Origin: JBCDIQ01 sp039024295
GTDB lineage: Bacteria; Bacteroidota; Bacteroidia; J057
NCBI GenBank assembly: GCA_039024295.1
Contig: JBCDIQ010000137.1
Coordinates: 1 to 13,236, forward strand
Length of the DNA: 13,236 nt
Reading direction: 5' to 3'
Of the stretch, positions 1-6,133 are shown in pieces; position 1 is the first letter of the stretch, and each line of letters begins with the position of its first letter. A program made the translations under genes and the position numbers. Under the pieces are notes generated by a model that ran no database searches, was not told the DNA's origin, and saw only the letters and a list, made by a program, of their open reading frames with translations.

Positions 1-660
1 CAACTTGAATCCACCATATTTGCAGGTAAATTTCCCTTTCAAGAACAAGTTTCACTGGATTTTGAAGGTATATGGTCACCGAAACTCAATTCATCGGATC
101 TTATATTCGGTAAAAGCCATATCGAAATCGGAGATTCAGCAGAAAACAATGGGTTGGAGATGTATGTCGATTACCCTACAACCGTAGCAGTTCAGTCACA
201 GAACTATTCCTTAGACAAATTTCACGACCACTTTCCTGTATATTTTGTGAATTCCTCAGCCTCGGAAAAAGTCTTTTTTGGAAAGGATGATCACACCTTT
301 GGCATCCAAGAGGCATTAGATGGTAGCAAATTGCCTAACTGGAAACCGATAGAAGGGAAAGGAATTGAATTTTGTGGGAATGGTAATTGGGGACTCATTG
401 TTCATCCTGGAGAATTTGTGGTAATTCTGATGAAAAAGTATACCGGGGACTTTGAAACCCAAATGAGGGTGCGGTTTAAGCAGGGAGACAATATTCTGGT
501 GGGTAAACCCTTCAATGGAGTAATTAACAGAAGTCAGGTCCATATTAAAGAGGAATCATATTTTTCCCGAATCCTAAATAATACCAATGGGATAGCTGCT
601 AGCTGGCTATTTTTGGGAGCCGAGGTGCGAAAGGAATCGTGGATAGTAAAAGCCAATTAG
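1..660 (+). CDS. Hypothetical protein, 3' part of a gene running in from the left edge
   Basis: The frame is open from the first base of the window, so this is the C-terminal 219 residues of a larger protein and its true start lies outside. An internal ATG at 154 is in the same frame but is not a likely start, because the upstream codons read as ordinary protein (for example the stretch VSLDFEGIWSPKL). The visible part is rich in beta-prone and aromatic residues and shows no membrane segment and no catalytic motif I recognise. It lacks a T9SS sorting tail and ends in WIVKAN. The next gene begins within 60 bases on the same strand. I do not recognise the family. I am confident that it codes, but not of its function. 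Confidence 0.8.
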   Translation, partial: QLESTIFAGKFPFQEQVSLDFEGIWSPKLNSSDLIFGKSHIEIGDSAENNGLEMYVDYPTTVAVQSQNYSLDKFHDHFPVYFVNSSASEKVFFGKDDHTFGIQEALDGSKLPNWKPIEGKGIEFCGNGNWGLIVHPGEFVVILMKKYTGDFETQMRVRFKQGDNILVGKPFNGVINRSQVHIKEESYFSRILNNTNGIAASWLFLGAEVRKESWIVKAN

Positions 661-717
661 GCCAATCGGTAAATCTTGCCTAGCTTTCCAGCAAATTCAT
701 CTAACGCCTCCGCTCCC

Positions 718-1155
718 ATGTCCACCTACCTCCATCCCACCGATGAAACTGGTAAGCAGTTTTACATAGACTTCCACCAAAAAGGCCCGGTGGTGATGCT
801 CAACCTACTGAAATTTAAAACAGTAGCGGATTATTCAGATTTTCCTGCACTCAAACCGGTTCAGGAAGTCACTGGCAAGGAAGCCTATGACCTGTACATG
901 GCGTGTACAGCCCCGCACCTGAAAGAAGCCGGAAGCCGCGTGCTCTTTTATGGCGCGTGTAACCAATATTTGATTGGTCCAGAATTAGAATCTTGGGACA
1001 GCATCTTGCTGGTAGAGCATGCCTCTGTCCATTCATTCATGGCCTTTGCCCAGCATGAGGCATACCTAATAACGGCAGGGCACCGAACCGCAGCGTTAGC
1101 CGATTCCCGGTTGCTGCCTATTTCGCAGATGAGGTTGCCAGGAAGTCTCGAGTAG
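718..1155 (+). CDS. DUF1330 family protein
   Basis: This 145-residue protein matches the DUF1330 pattern, a dimeric alpha/beta-barrel (ferredoxin-like) fold of unknown biochemical role. The signature PVVMLNLLKFK is at about residues 24-34, followed by the EAYDLYMACTAPHLKEAG helix (about 55-72), the strand RVLFYG, then ESWDSILLVEHAS (about 91-103) and the C-terminal HRTAALADSRLLP. No signal peptide is seen, so it should be cytoplasmic. I chose the ATG at 718; an in-frame TTG at 676 would add 14 low-complexity residues (SFPANSSNASAP) that do not belong to the domain. The start lies 57 bases after the stop of the upstream gene, so co-transcription is possible. The family call is firm; the function is unknown for the family. 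Confidence 0.85.
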   Translation: MSTYLHPTDETGKQFYIDFHQKGPVVMLNLLKFKTVADYSDFPALKPVQEVTGKEAYDLYMACTAPHLKEAGSRVLFYGACNQYLIGPELESWDSILLVEHASVHSFMAFAQHEAYLITAGHRTAALADSRLLPISQMRLPGSLE

Positions 1156-1290
1156 TAATAAAAAGGAAAGATATGGTCTATGATAGCAAATGTTTTTTGT
1201 AGCCATCCCATATCAATCAGATATTCAAGTAGCCTAAATTGGAAAGTGCGTTTTTAAAAATGCCCCTACTTTTTTAAGTACTCATCCTCC

Positions 1291-1617
1291 ATGAAACTCA
1301 GAACTACCTTTCTCCTGTTGGTATTATCTATTTACCTGCCTCTTGTTTTCGTGAGTTGCTATCTCACTTACGATCATGCCGCATTCCTTGAAAATGGGAC
1401 CAATGATACGTTGACGGTGGGAGTAATGTATCCCGGCATCCTGTTCGAGGCAAAGGATAGCATTAACGATCAATATCATTTGGTTGAAAGGTCAGATACC
1501 TCCTCATGGTATAAGCTTTATCCAAACGTAACATTCTTGCTTAACTATATCTATGATGGGTACCGTGCAGAGCACTTACCCTTCGAAAACCTTTATCTGG
1601 TCCTTGGACAGGATTAA
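1291..1617 (+). CDS. Small lipoprotein-like protein, apparently truncated by an in-frame stop
   Basis: This 108-residue reading frame starts with a signal sequence: KLRT, then the hydrophobic stretch TFLLLVLSIYLPLVFV, then SC. Cys23 would be the lipidated residue (lipobox-like FVSC), which places the product in the outer or inner membrane. The rest (NDTLTVGVMYPGILFEAKDS and onward) matches no family I recognise. The TAA at 1615-1617 is probably not the ancestral end: the same frame stays coding-like after it for a further 31 codons to a TAG at 1711. The stop could have arisen from TCA by one base change. The start is the only ATG near the signal sequence. The current product may be a shortened, non-functional lipoprotein. 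Confidence 0.6.
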   Translation: MKLRTTFLLLVLSIYLPLVFVSCYLTYDHAAFLENGTNDTLTVGVMYPGILFEAKDSINDQYHLVERSDTSSWYKLYPNVTFLLNYIYDGYRAEHLPFENLYLVLGQD

Positions 1618-1749
1618 CTAAAGTATTACGGTAAGGAGAACACCTTTGAAAACTTTGATGAATACAATAAGAGAGACCATAAATTTACGGTCAGGGAAGA
1701 GATGTTTAGGTAGGATGCAAACTCCTTGTTCCACAAAAATGAAAATTGA
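1618..1749 (+). pseudogene. Severed 3' part of the lipoprotein gene, with a second nonsense codon
   Basis: Immediately after the TAA at 1615-1617 and in the same frame, the bases read LKYYGKENTFENFDEYNKRD, then HKFTVREEMFR up to TAG (1711-1713), then DANSLFHKNEN up to TGA (1747-1749). This acidic and aromatic composition is protein-like and has no start codon of its own until a late ATG at 1702. The TAG could derive from CAG (Gln) by one C-to-T change. The simplest reading is that the gene beginning at 1291 once ran to 1711 or 1747 and now carries one or two nonsense mutations. The TAG may instead be the natural end. Sequencing error is possible for one stop but less likely for two. Confidence 0.45.
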
Positions 1750-1840
1750 TCCATCAGTTTCCTTCTTAGAAGATTGGTAAAAAACCCGAGAGAACCGACT
1801 AACTTAGCATTAACCATTACCTAAACGGAACAAGTACCAA

Positions 1841-2491
1841 ATGAAAAGCATCATTCTTTCAATTTGTGGGATTCTTTTAATCGGATCAGCTCAGCAGTGT
1901 TCGAACTCCAAAAAGACCGCCAGCTTCGATTACGGAAAAGTAAAAAATGGCGTGTATACCAATAAGTTCTTTCGTTGTACCATGACTTTGCCGGAAAATT
2001 GGGTGGTTCAGTCCAAAGAGCAAATGGAACAACTAGCCCAGGCGGGCAAAGATTTGGTGGCCGGTGACGATCAGAACCTCAAAGCTTTGCTCAAAGCATC
2101 TGAGGTCAGAACTGCTAACCTGCTGGCTGCTTTCGAACACGAAGTAGGTGCCCCCGTCAATTATAACCCTAATTTGATGGTAACCACTGAAAATATGATG
2201 CATTCACCGGGTGTGAAGAATGGAAGTGACTATTTGTTCCTGGCAAAAAGGTTCCTCAAACAAAGCCAATTTCAGTACGACTATATGTCAGAAGAGTTTG
2301 AACACGAAGTCATTAATGGCAGGGATTTTTACAAAATGGAGACTCGCCTGAATTATGCCGGAATAGAAATAAAGCAGACCTTCTATTCCACCATCGTCAA
2401 GAGGTTTAGCTTCAACCTAATCATATCCTATGTCAATGAGGAGCAAAAACAAACCTTGCTGAGAGCAGTGAACTCACTGAAGTTTAAGTGA
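1841..2491 (+). CDS. Secreted or lipoprotein-like hypothetical protein
   Basis: This 216-residue protein begins MKSIILSICGILLIGSAQQC, a typical short signal sequence. Cys20 could be lipidated, but the -1 residue is Gln, which is unusual for a lipobox, so signal peptidase I cleavage nearby is the alternative. After it comes a linker (SNSKKTASFDYGKVKNG), then VYTNKFFRCTMTLPENWVVQSKE (about 38-60). That pattern of an exported protein bearing a folded domain just after 'N..F...LP.gW' recurs in many Bacteroidota hypothetical proteins and vaguely resembles PsbP/DUF1795-like domains. The rest is alpha/beta with no catalytic motif. The start ATG follows a gene-decay region, and the 3' end overlaps a gene fragment in another frame. 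The function is unknown. Confidence 0.8.
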   Translation: MKSIILSICGILLIGSAQQCSNSKKTASFDYGKVKNGVYTNKFFRCTMTLPENWVVQSKEQMEQLAQAGKDLVAGDDQNLKALLKASEVRTANLLAAFEHEVGAPVNYNPNLMVTTENMMHSPGVKNGSDYLFLAKRFLKQSQFQYDYMSEEFEHEVINGRDFYKMETRLNYAGIEIKQTFYSTIVKRFSFNLIISYVNEEQKQTLLRAVNSLKFK

Positions 2492-2672
2492 TGACAAAGA
2501 AAATGCAGGTAGCGGAAGTCAAGTTTGGTTCCCTCTAAACCCAAAAACATCGGATATTATATACTCCGAATATGAATACAACCAAGAGGAGCGTATAAGT
2601 GTCAAAACACGGTTTAAATGGGATGGGTATACGATAGTTGAGCAGGTGGATTCTGTCAATAGTGACCAGTGA
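2481..2672 (+). pseudogene. 3' fragment of an unidentified gene, no start codon
   Basis: A frame bounded by TGA at 2478-2480 and TGA at 2670-2672 reads about 63 codons of convincingly protein-like sequence: DDKENAGSGSQVWFPLNP, then KTSDIIYSEYEYNQEE, then RISVKTRFKWDGYTIVEQV ending DSVNSDQ. It contains no ATG, and its only GTG is near the end, so it cannot be an independent gene with a usual start. The first ten codons overlap the end of the preceding gene. The composition (FKWDGY, EYEYNQEE) suggests the tail of a small secreted beta-sheet protein. I read it as a remnant left by a deletion that joined it to the upstream gene. I do not recognise the family. Confidence 0.45.
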
Positions 2673-2699
2673 GGTAGGAGTGGGAGAAACTTACCTCAC
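2669..2699. repeat. Hairpin with 8-bp perfect stem
   Basis: GTGAGGTA (2669-2676) and TACCTCAC (2692-2699) are perfect inverse complements around a 15-base loop. The hairpin sits on the stop codon of the gene fragment. No T-run follows it, so it is at best a weak transcription end or RNA-stabilising stem. Confidence 0.4.
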
Positions 2700-2934
2700 A
2701 TGATCAATTGACCAATGTTTAATTCTGCACGGGCTATCCCGAGATGAGATAATTTCCCTACCCACTCTCCGAATCCAAGAAATTCCATCGCGCAATCATA
2801 TTCATGTTTACCAAACCCACGCAAACCCTACCAATGGGCTGTGTGCAAGCGAACCTTTGGAAAAGAGAGGAGACAAACCATCAAATCTCTACTGACACTT
2901 CGCTTGACGGACAGTATTCAAAAAACTAATCAGC
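2700..2934. other. Gene-free stretch before the T9SS cargo gene
   Basis: Apart from the gene fragment and hairpin at its left end, the interval between the genes ending at 2491 and starting at 2935 holds nothing I can name. There is no good TAnnTTTG -7 box, no T-run terminator and no clear reading frame. The promoter of the downstream gene should lie here but I cannot place it. Confidence 0.4.
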
Positions 2935-4296
2935 ATGAACATGATGATGACCCAAAATTTTACCCTACCTAAGTTGCTCATGGTGGGATGTCTCTGTATG
3001 CTCCCATTGGGAAACTTCGCCCAGATTTCCGATGATTTTGAAAATGGCAGCTTAGAAGGCTGGTTTTCAGAAGGGGACGGACGGGAAAGCCTCTCCACTA
3101 CCCTTGGTAACCCAGGCGCAAGCTTCAAAATCGATGACGACGCAACAGGAGACATCAACTATGCAATTGCTCCGAGGCGGTATTTAGGGGATTGGCTATC
3201 CGACCTCACCTCAAATGATACCTTATCGGTTGACATTTATGTGCAAAGCAGTGACCCTGACACCCTTGTTGATGATTTTCCTGTTTTCCAGCTAAGTGGG
3301 CCGGGTGGGGTAGCCATTGCACTGGATGGATTGAACCTGCCCAGAAATACATGGAACCAAGTAAAAGTGCCACTGGATTCAACTGAATGGAACATTCAAA
3401 GCGGAAGTTGGCGTGAGTTACTTAAAGGTATTACCCTTTTCAGGATCCGGGCTGAATACATTACCGGAAATGAAAACGTTTACCTCGACAACGTAAATTT
3501 GTCTCTTTCTCCAACCAGAGGGGTGCTTACCGACACCATTTGCGCCACTTTTGAAGATGGGACCTATGACGGATGGGAGTTTGTTGAAAATGGTCCCCTG
3601 ACCATTGACTCAATCCACGGCAATCCAGGAATTGGCATCGGAATCGGAGATGCTAACGGACTCACCCAGGCAGTTGCTCCGCCCAAATACCTCGGGGACT
3701 GGTCTGCGCTATTGGACAGTGGGTTCCTGAGCTTTGACCTGAAAGTTGACAATACCTCTGGGGGAGGCCTTTACAACAAAGAGTACCTGCTTAGGCTAAG
3801 TGGAAACGGGGCAGTAGCTCAAGTGAGACCAGCGGATTCTATCCTTAACCTAGCTGTTGACCAATGGCATACTTTCACCTTCCTGATCGATTCTTCTGAA
3901 TGGCAAATGGTTACCGGAAGTTGGGATAGTCTGATCGTTTCCGTTGAAGAGGTCAACCTGGAGCTGGAGTTCATTGTAGGACAGGAAGTGGCTTCTCTAG
4001 ACAATTTTTGCCTGATCCCCAAAACCAGGAACACGACCACCAGTCTAACTGAGCCCAAGCTCGCCTACTCCATACGGGTATTTCCTAATCCTGCTGCTGG
4101 CCGGTTCAGCTTACTTTCTTCTGAGGCCAACATCGAATCCATTTCTCTTTATGACCTGGCGGGTCGTAGTCTGCCGGCAGTGATCAATTTTGATGGACAT
4201 GAAGCCCAGGTTGAAACCGATTACCAAGGCCTCGCAATTGTTAAAGTTAAGACCGATCGAGGGGTGATGGTACAGAAGGTCCAATTGGTCCGCTAA
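2935..4296 (+). CDS. T9SS-secreted protein with two tandem laminin-B/CBM-like modules
   Basis: This 453-residue exported protein has no recognisable catalytic residues. Residues 1-30 form a signal peptide ending LPLGNFAQ. Module 1 (about 31-191) and module 2 (about 203-360) align well: DDFENGSLEGW with ATFEDGTYDGW, GNPGASFKI with GNPGIGIGI, APRRYLGDW with APPKYLGDW, FQLSG with LRLSG, STEWNIQSGSW with SSEWQMVTGSW, and NVYLDNVNL with VASLDNFCL. This pattern resembles laminin domain IV (laminin B), a jelly-roll fold related to carbohydrate-binding modules. Residues 378-453 are a type A T9SS sorting domain (RVFPNPAAGRFSL, then ISLYDLAGR, then a lysine/valine-rich last strand), which directs export through the outer membrane and probably surface anchoring. 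Binding of extracellular glycans or matrix is inference. Several clustered ATGs (2935, 2941, 2944, 2947) leave the exact start open by a few residues. Confidence 0.85.
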   Translation: MNMMMTQNFTLPKLLMVGCLCMLPLGNFAQISDDFENGSLEGWFSEGDGRESLSTTLGNPGASFKIDDDATGDINYAIAPRRYLGDWLSDLTSNDTLSVDIYVQSSDPDTLVDDFPVFQLSGPGGVAIALDGLNLPRNTWNQVKVPLDSTEWNIQSGSWRELLKGITLFRIRAEYITGNENVYLDNVNLSLSPTRGVLTDTICATFEDGTYDGWEFVENGPLTIDSIHGNPGIGIGIGDANGLTQAVAPPKYLGDWSALLDSGFLSFDLKVDNTSGGGLYNKEYLLRLSGNGAVAQVRPADSILNLAVDQWHTFTFLIDSSEWQMVTGSWDSLIVSVEEVNLELEFIVGQEVASLDNFCLIPKTRNTTTSLTEPKLAYSIRVFPNPAAGRFSLLSSEANIESISLYDLAGRSLPAVINFDGHEAQVETDYQGLAIVKVKTDRGVMVQKVQLVR

Positions 4297-4346
4297 TTTA
4301 CTGACGAGGAACGGTTAGCCTCGAACAGAGAAATAGCCTGATATTT

Positions 4347-4401
4347 TTCAGCCGTCATTTAGTGCTTATTTGTTATGAATAAGAGCTGGATGACGGCTGA
4401 A
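4347..4401. repeat. Long intergenic hairpin
   Basis: TTCAGCCGTCAT (4347-4358) pairs perfectly with ATGACGGCTGAA (4390-4401). The pairing continues inward through three G-T wobbles, an A-T, a G-C and one mismatch to CTTATT/AATAAG (4365-4370 and 4378-4383), leaving a 7-base loop. The stem lies 50 bases after the stop of the T9SS cargo gene. It could act as its transcription end or protect the mRNA 3' end, but it lacks a following T-run (the T-rich run precedes the left arm). It may instead be a small dispersed palindromic element. Confidence 0.65.
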
Positions 4402-4452
4402 TTGGGTTTGGCTCCTAAGGGAAAAAGTTGGATACACGAAGAAAAGCGAACC

Positions 4453-4478
4453 TATTCTCCTTAAATTTGCGGAGAATA
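4453..4478. promoter_or_regulatory. Operator-like palindrome over the Fic promoter
   Basis: A 26-base palindrome with 11 of 13 positions paired: arms TATTCTCC (4453-4460) and GGAGAATA (4471-4478), and core AAA/TTT (4463-4468). Only the TT/GC step at 4461-4462 against 4469-4470 is unpaired. The -7 box lies exactly at the centre, so a dimeric protein bound here would block RNA polymerase. The likely ligand is the winged-helix domain of the Fic protein encoded 35 bases downstream (inference). Confidence 0.65.
4462..4469 (+). promoter_or_regulatory. -7 promoter box of the Fic gene
   Basis: TAAATTTG matches the Bacteroidota -7 consensus TAnnTTTG in every fixed position. Transcription would start near 4476, giving a leader of about 37 bases before the ATG at 4513. 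No TTG-type -33 element is present at the usual 19-21 base spacing, so the promoter may be weak or need an activator. Confidence 0.5.
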
Positions 4479-4512
4479 ATCCATATATTCACCGCAAAAC
4501 AGGTCGTTTCTC

Positions 4513-5622
4513 ATGGCAACATACATTTATCAACATGCAACCTGGCCTGAGTTCACATGGGATGAAAGGCGGATAAATATAATTTTAGGAAGGGTCAGGC
4601 ACCTTCAGGGAAAAATATTTGGCCAAATGGAAGGATTAGGGTTTTCAATCAAAGAGGAAACACTCCTTGCAACCTTAACCCTGGATGTGCTCAAATCCTC
4701 CGAAATAGAGGGAGAGTTTCTAAACCAGGAGCAGGTTCGCTCTTCCATTGCCAGAAGGCTGGGGCTGGATTATGCGGGACTGGTTCATGTTGACAGGAAT
4801 GTGGAAGGCGTAGTTGAAATGATGCTTGATGCAACACAACGTTACGACAAACCTGTAGACCATGAGCGAATATATGGATGGCATGCTGCCTTATTTCCAA
4901 CCGGGTGGAGCGGTATGTATCGAATCTCTACAGGCCAATACAGGGACGGTGAAATGCAGATTGTATCAGGTCCCATGGGCAGGGAACGCGTGCATTTTCA
5001 GGCTCCCGCTCCAGAAGTTGTAAAGACAGAAATGGATATTTTTTTAGATTGGCTGAATAAAGAACCTGAGATTGATGGTGTACTTAAAGCAGCCATTGCC
5101 CATTTTTGGCTCATTATTATCCATCCATTTGACGATGGAAATGGCCGAATTGCCAGGGCGATCTCCGATATGCTGCTTGCACGATCTGAGGAGAGTTCCC
5201 AACGTTTCTACAGCCTGTCAGATCAAATGTTAGTGGAGAAAAAGGCCTACTATGCCATTTTACAACAAGAGCAGCATAGTTCGGGTGATATTACTGAGTG
5301 GCTGGATTGGTTTTTAAACTGCCTGTACCGGGCGTTAACCACAACAGAAGAAACCCTGAAACGGGTTCTTCAAAAAGCAGACTTTTGGGATGAACATAAA
5401 GAGACCGCTTTGAACAGCAGACAGCGCTTAATGTTGAATAAACTGTTTGACGGATTTGAAGGAAAACTAAAAACCTCAAAGTGGGCTAAAATCACCAAGT
5501 CGTCTGGTGATACTGCTTTAAGGGACATTACGGATTTAATCGAAAAGGGAATCTTAGCAAAAGAGAATTCAGGAGGCAGAAGCACAAGCTATAAGTTAAT
5601 TTCTAAATGGCATGTGGACTAA
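4513..5622 (+). CDS. Fic family AMP-transferase, class II, with DUF4172 N-terminus and C-terminal winged helix
   Basis: Fic enzymes transfer a nucleotide, usually AMP from ATP, to a hydroxyl side chain of a target protein. This 369-residue protein has the layout of the DUF4172-Fic group: an N-terminal domain (1-80, starting YIYQHATWPEFTWD), the Fic core (about 115-255) and a winged helix (about 300-366; TSKWAKITKSSGDTALRDI). The active-site loop HPFDDGNGRIAR is intact (His204 to Arg215). The class II inhibitory motif (S/T)xxxE(G/N) is present as SSEIEG (Ser62, Glu66, Gly67), so Glu66 should block ATP in the resting state. The target-binding flap is RISTGQYRDGEMQIVSG. The protein is cytoplasmic. 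It is a solo gene, with no antitoxin partner beside it, consistent with inhibition in cis. The upstream palindrome suggests autorepression through the winged helix. The target protein is unknown. Confidence 0.92.
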   Translation: MATYIYQHATWPEFTWDERRINIILGRVRHLQGKIFGQMEGLGFSIKEETLLATLTLDVLKSSEIEGEFLNQEQVRSSIARRLGLDYAGLVHVDRNVEGVVEMMLDATQRYDKPVDHERIYGWHAALFPTGWSGMYRISTGQYRDGEMQIVSGPMGRERVHFQAPAPEVVKTEMDIFLDWLNKEPEIDGVLKAAIAHFWLIIIHPFDDGNGRIARAISDMLLARSEESSQRFYSLSDQMLVEKKAYYAILQQEQHSSGDITEWLDWFLNCLYRALTTTEETLKRVLQKADFWDEHKETALNSRQRLMLNKLFDGFEGKLKTSKWAKITKSSGDTALRDITDLIEKGILAKENSGGRSTSYKLISKWHVD

Positions 5623-5652
5623 ATCTACCTTGAAAAAGCAGAATTCCAGCAT

Positions 5653-6066
5653 TTAGTCATCTCCCAACTGTTTCAACAAATACGCAACCACCTCCTCCCG
5701 ATGGTGAGTAGCCTTATGGACAAATTCTGGCGTTACGGCCATGTCGTGCCCATGCTTGGCCGACCAGAGGATCATTTCTACCAAGACCGGGATCAGGTCT
5801 TTTCCCTTTTCAGTTAAGGTGTACACCTTTTGGGTTCTGAGCTTTTCGTATACACTGGACTGGATTACCCCGATGTTCTCCAACCGCTTCAACCTATCTG
5901 ACAGGATGTTCGTGGCAACCCCTTCTTTGGAAGACAAGAACTCCTTGTAAAACCGTTTTTGGTCAAATACCATATCCCTGATAATCAGCATAGTCCATTT
6001 ATCTCCAAAAAAATCCAGCACATAACTGACCGGACAATCGGATCTCTTTTCAATTTTTTTCGACAT
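5653..6066 (-). CDS. HxlR/DUF24-type winged-helix transcriptional regulator
   Basis: This 137-residue protein shows the full HxlR pattern: the conserved N-terminal cysteine (Cys11 in RSDCPVSYVLDFFGDKWTM), the helix LIIRDM, the recognition segment KEGVATNILSDRLKRLENIGVI (about 47-68) and the wing VYEKLRTQKVYTLTEKG. Members bind DNA as dimers, and some (B. subtilis YodB, HypR) sense electrophiles or oxidants through that cysteine; whether this one does is unknown. I chose the ATG at 6066. A TTG 18 bases upstream (6084) would add QKTSV and would place the start inside the operator. The gene is divergent from the SnoaL-like gene, and a large dyad lies between them, so it very likely controls that gene and itself. 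It is convergent with the Fic gene, 30 bases apart, with no clear terminator between. Confidence 0.9.
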   Translation of the reverse strand: MSKKIEKRSDCPVSYVLDFFGDKWTMLIIRDMVFDQKRFYKEFLSSKEGVATNILSDRLKRLENIGVIQSSVYEKLRTQKVYTLTEKGKDLIPVLVEMILWSAKHGHDMAVTPEFVHKATHHREEVVAYLLKQLGDD

Positions 6067-6069
6067 AAC

Positions 6070-6128
6070 ACTTGTTTTTTGCAAGTGAGTAAGTATCTTT
6101 GACTCACTTTCATTTTACAAGTTAGTAA
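6070..6128. promoter_or_regulatory. Large concentric operator between the HxlR and SnoaL-like genes
   Basis: Two nested inverted repeats share one centre at 6096: ACTTGT (6070-6075) with ACAAGT (6117-6122), and AAGTGAGT (6083-6090) with ACTCACTT (6102-6109). Of 26 opposed positions, 17 pair. In addition, CAAGTGAGTAA (6082-6092) and CAAGTTAGTAA (6118-6128) are near-identical direct repeats 36 bases apart. The array covers the whole promoter of the SnoaL-like gene and abuts the start of the HxlR gene. Binding by the HxlR protein is inferred from position and from the known habits of the family. Confidence 0.7.
6072..6101 (+). promoter_or_regulatory. Promoter of the SnoaL-like gene
   Basis: A -33 element TTG (6072-6074) is followed after 19 bases by TATCTTTG (6094-6101), a perfect match to the Bacteroidota -7 consensus TAnnTTTG at the expected spacing. 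Transcription should start near 6108. The -7 box lies between the two inner operator arms. Confidence 0.65.
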
Positions 6129-6133
6129 ACCAG

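Noticed and set aside
676..717. Upstream TTG start for the DUF1330 protein
   Set aside because: The extra residues are Ser/Asn/Ala-rich and outside the domain; the ATG at 718 fits the family start.
4513..5622. Fic gene as part of a toxin-antitoxin pair
   Set aside because: No small antitoxin gene precedes or follows it; the inhibitory motif is in the same polypeptide (class II), so a separate antitoxin is not expected.
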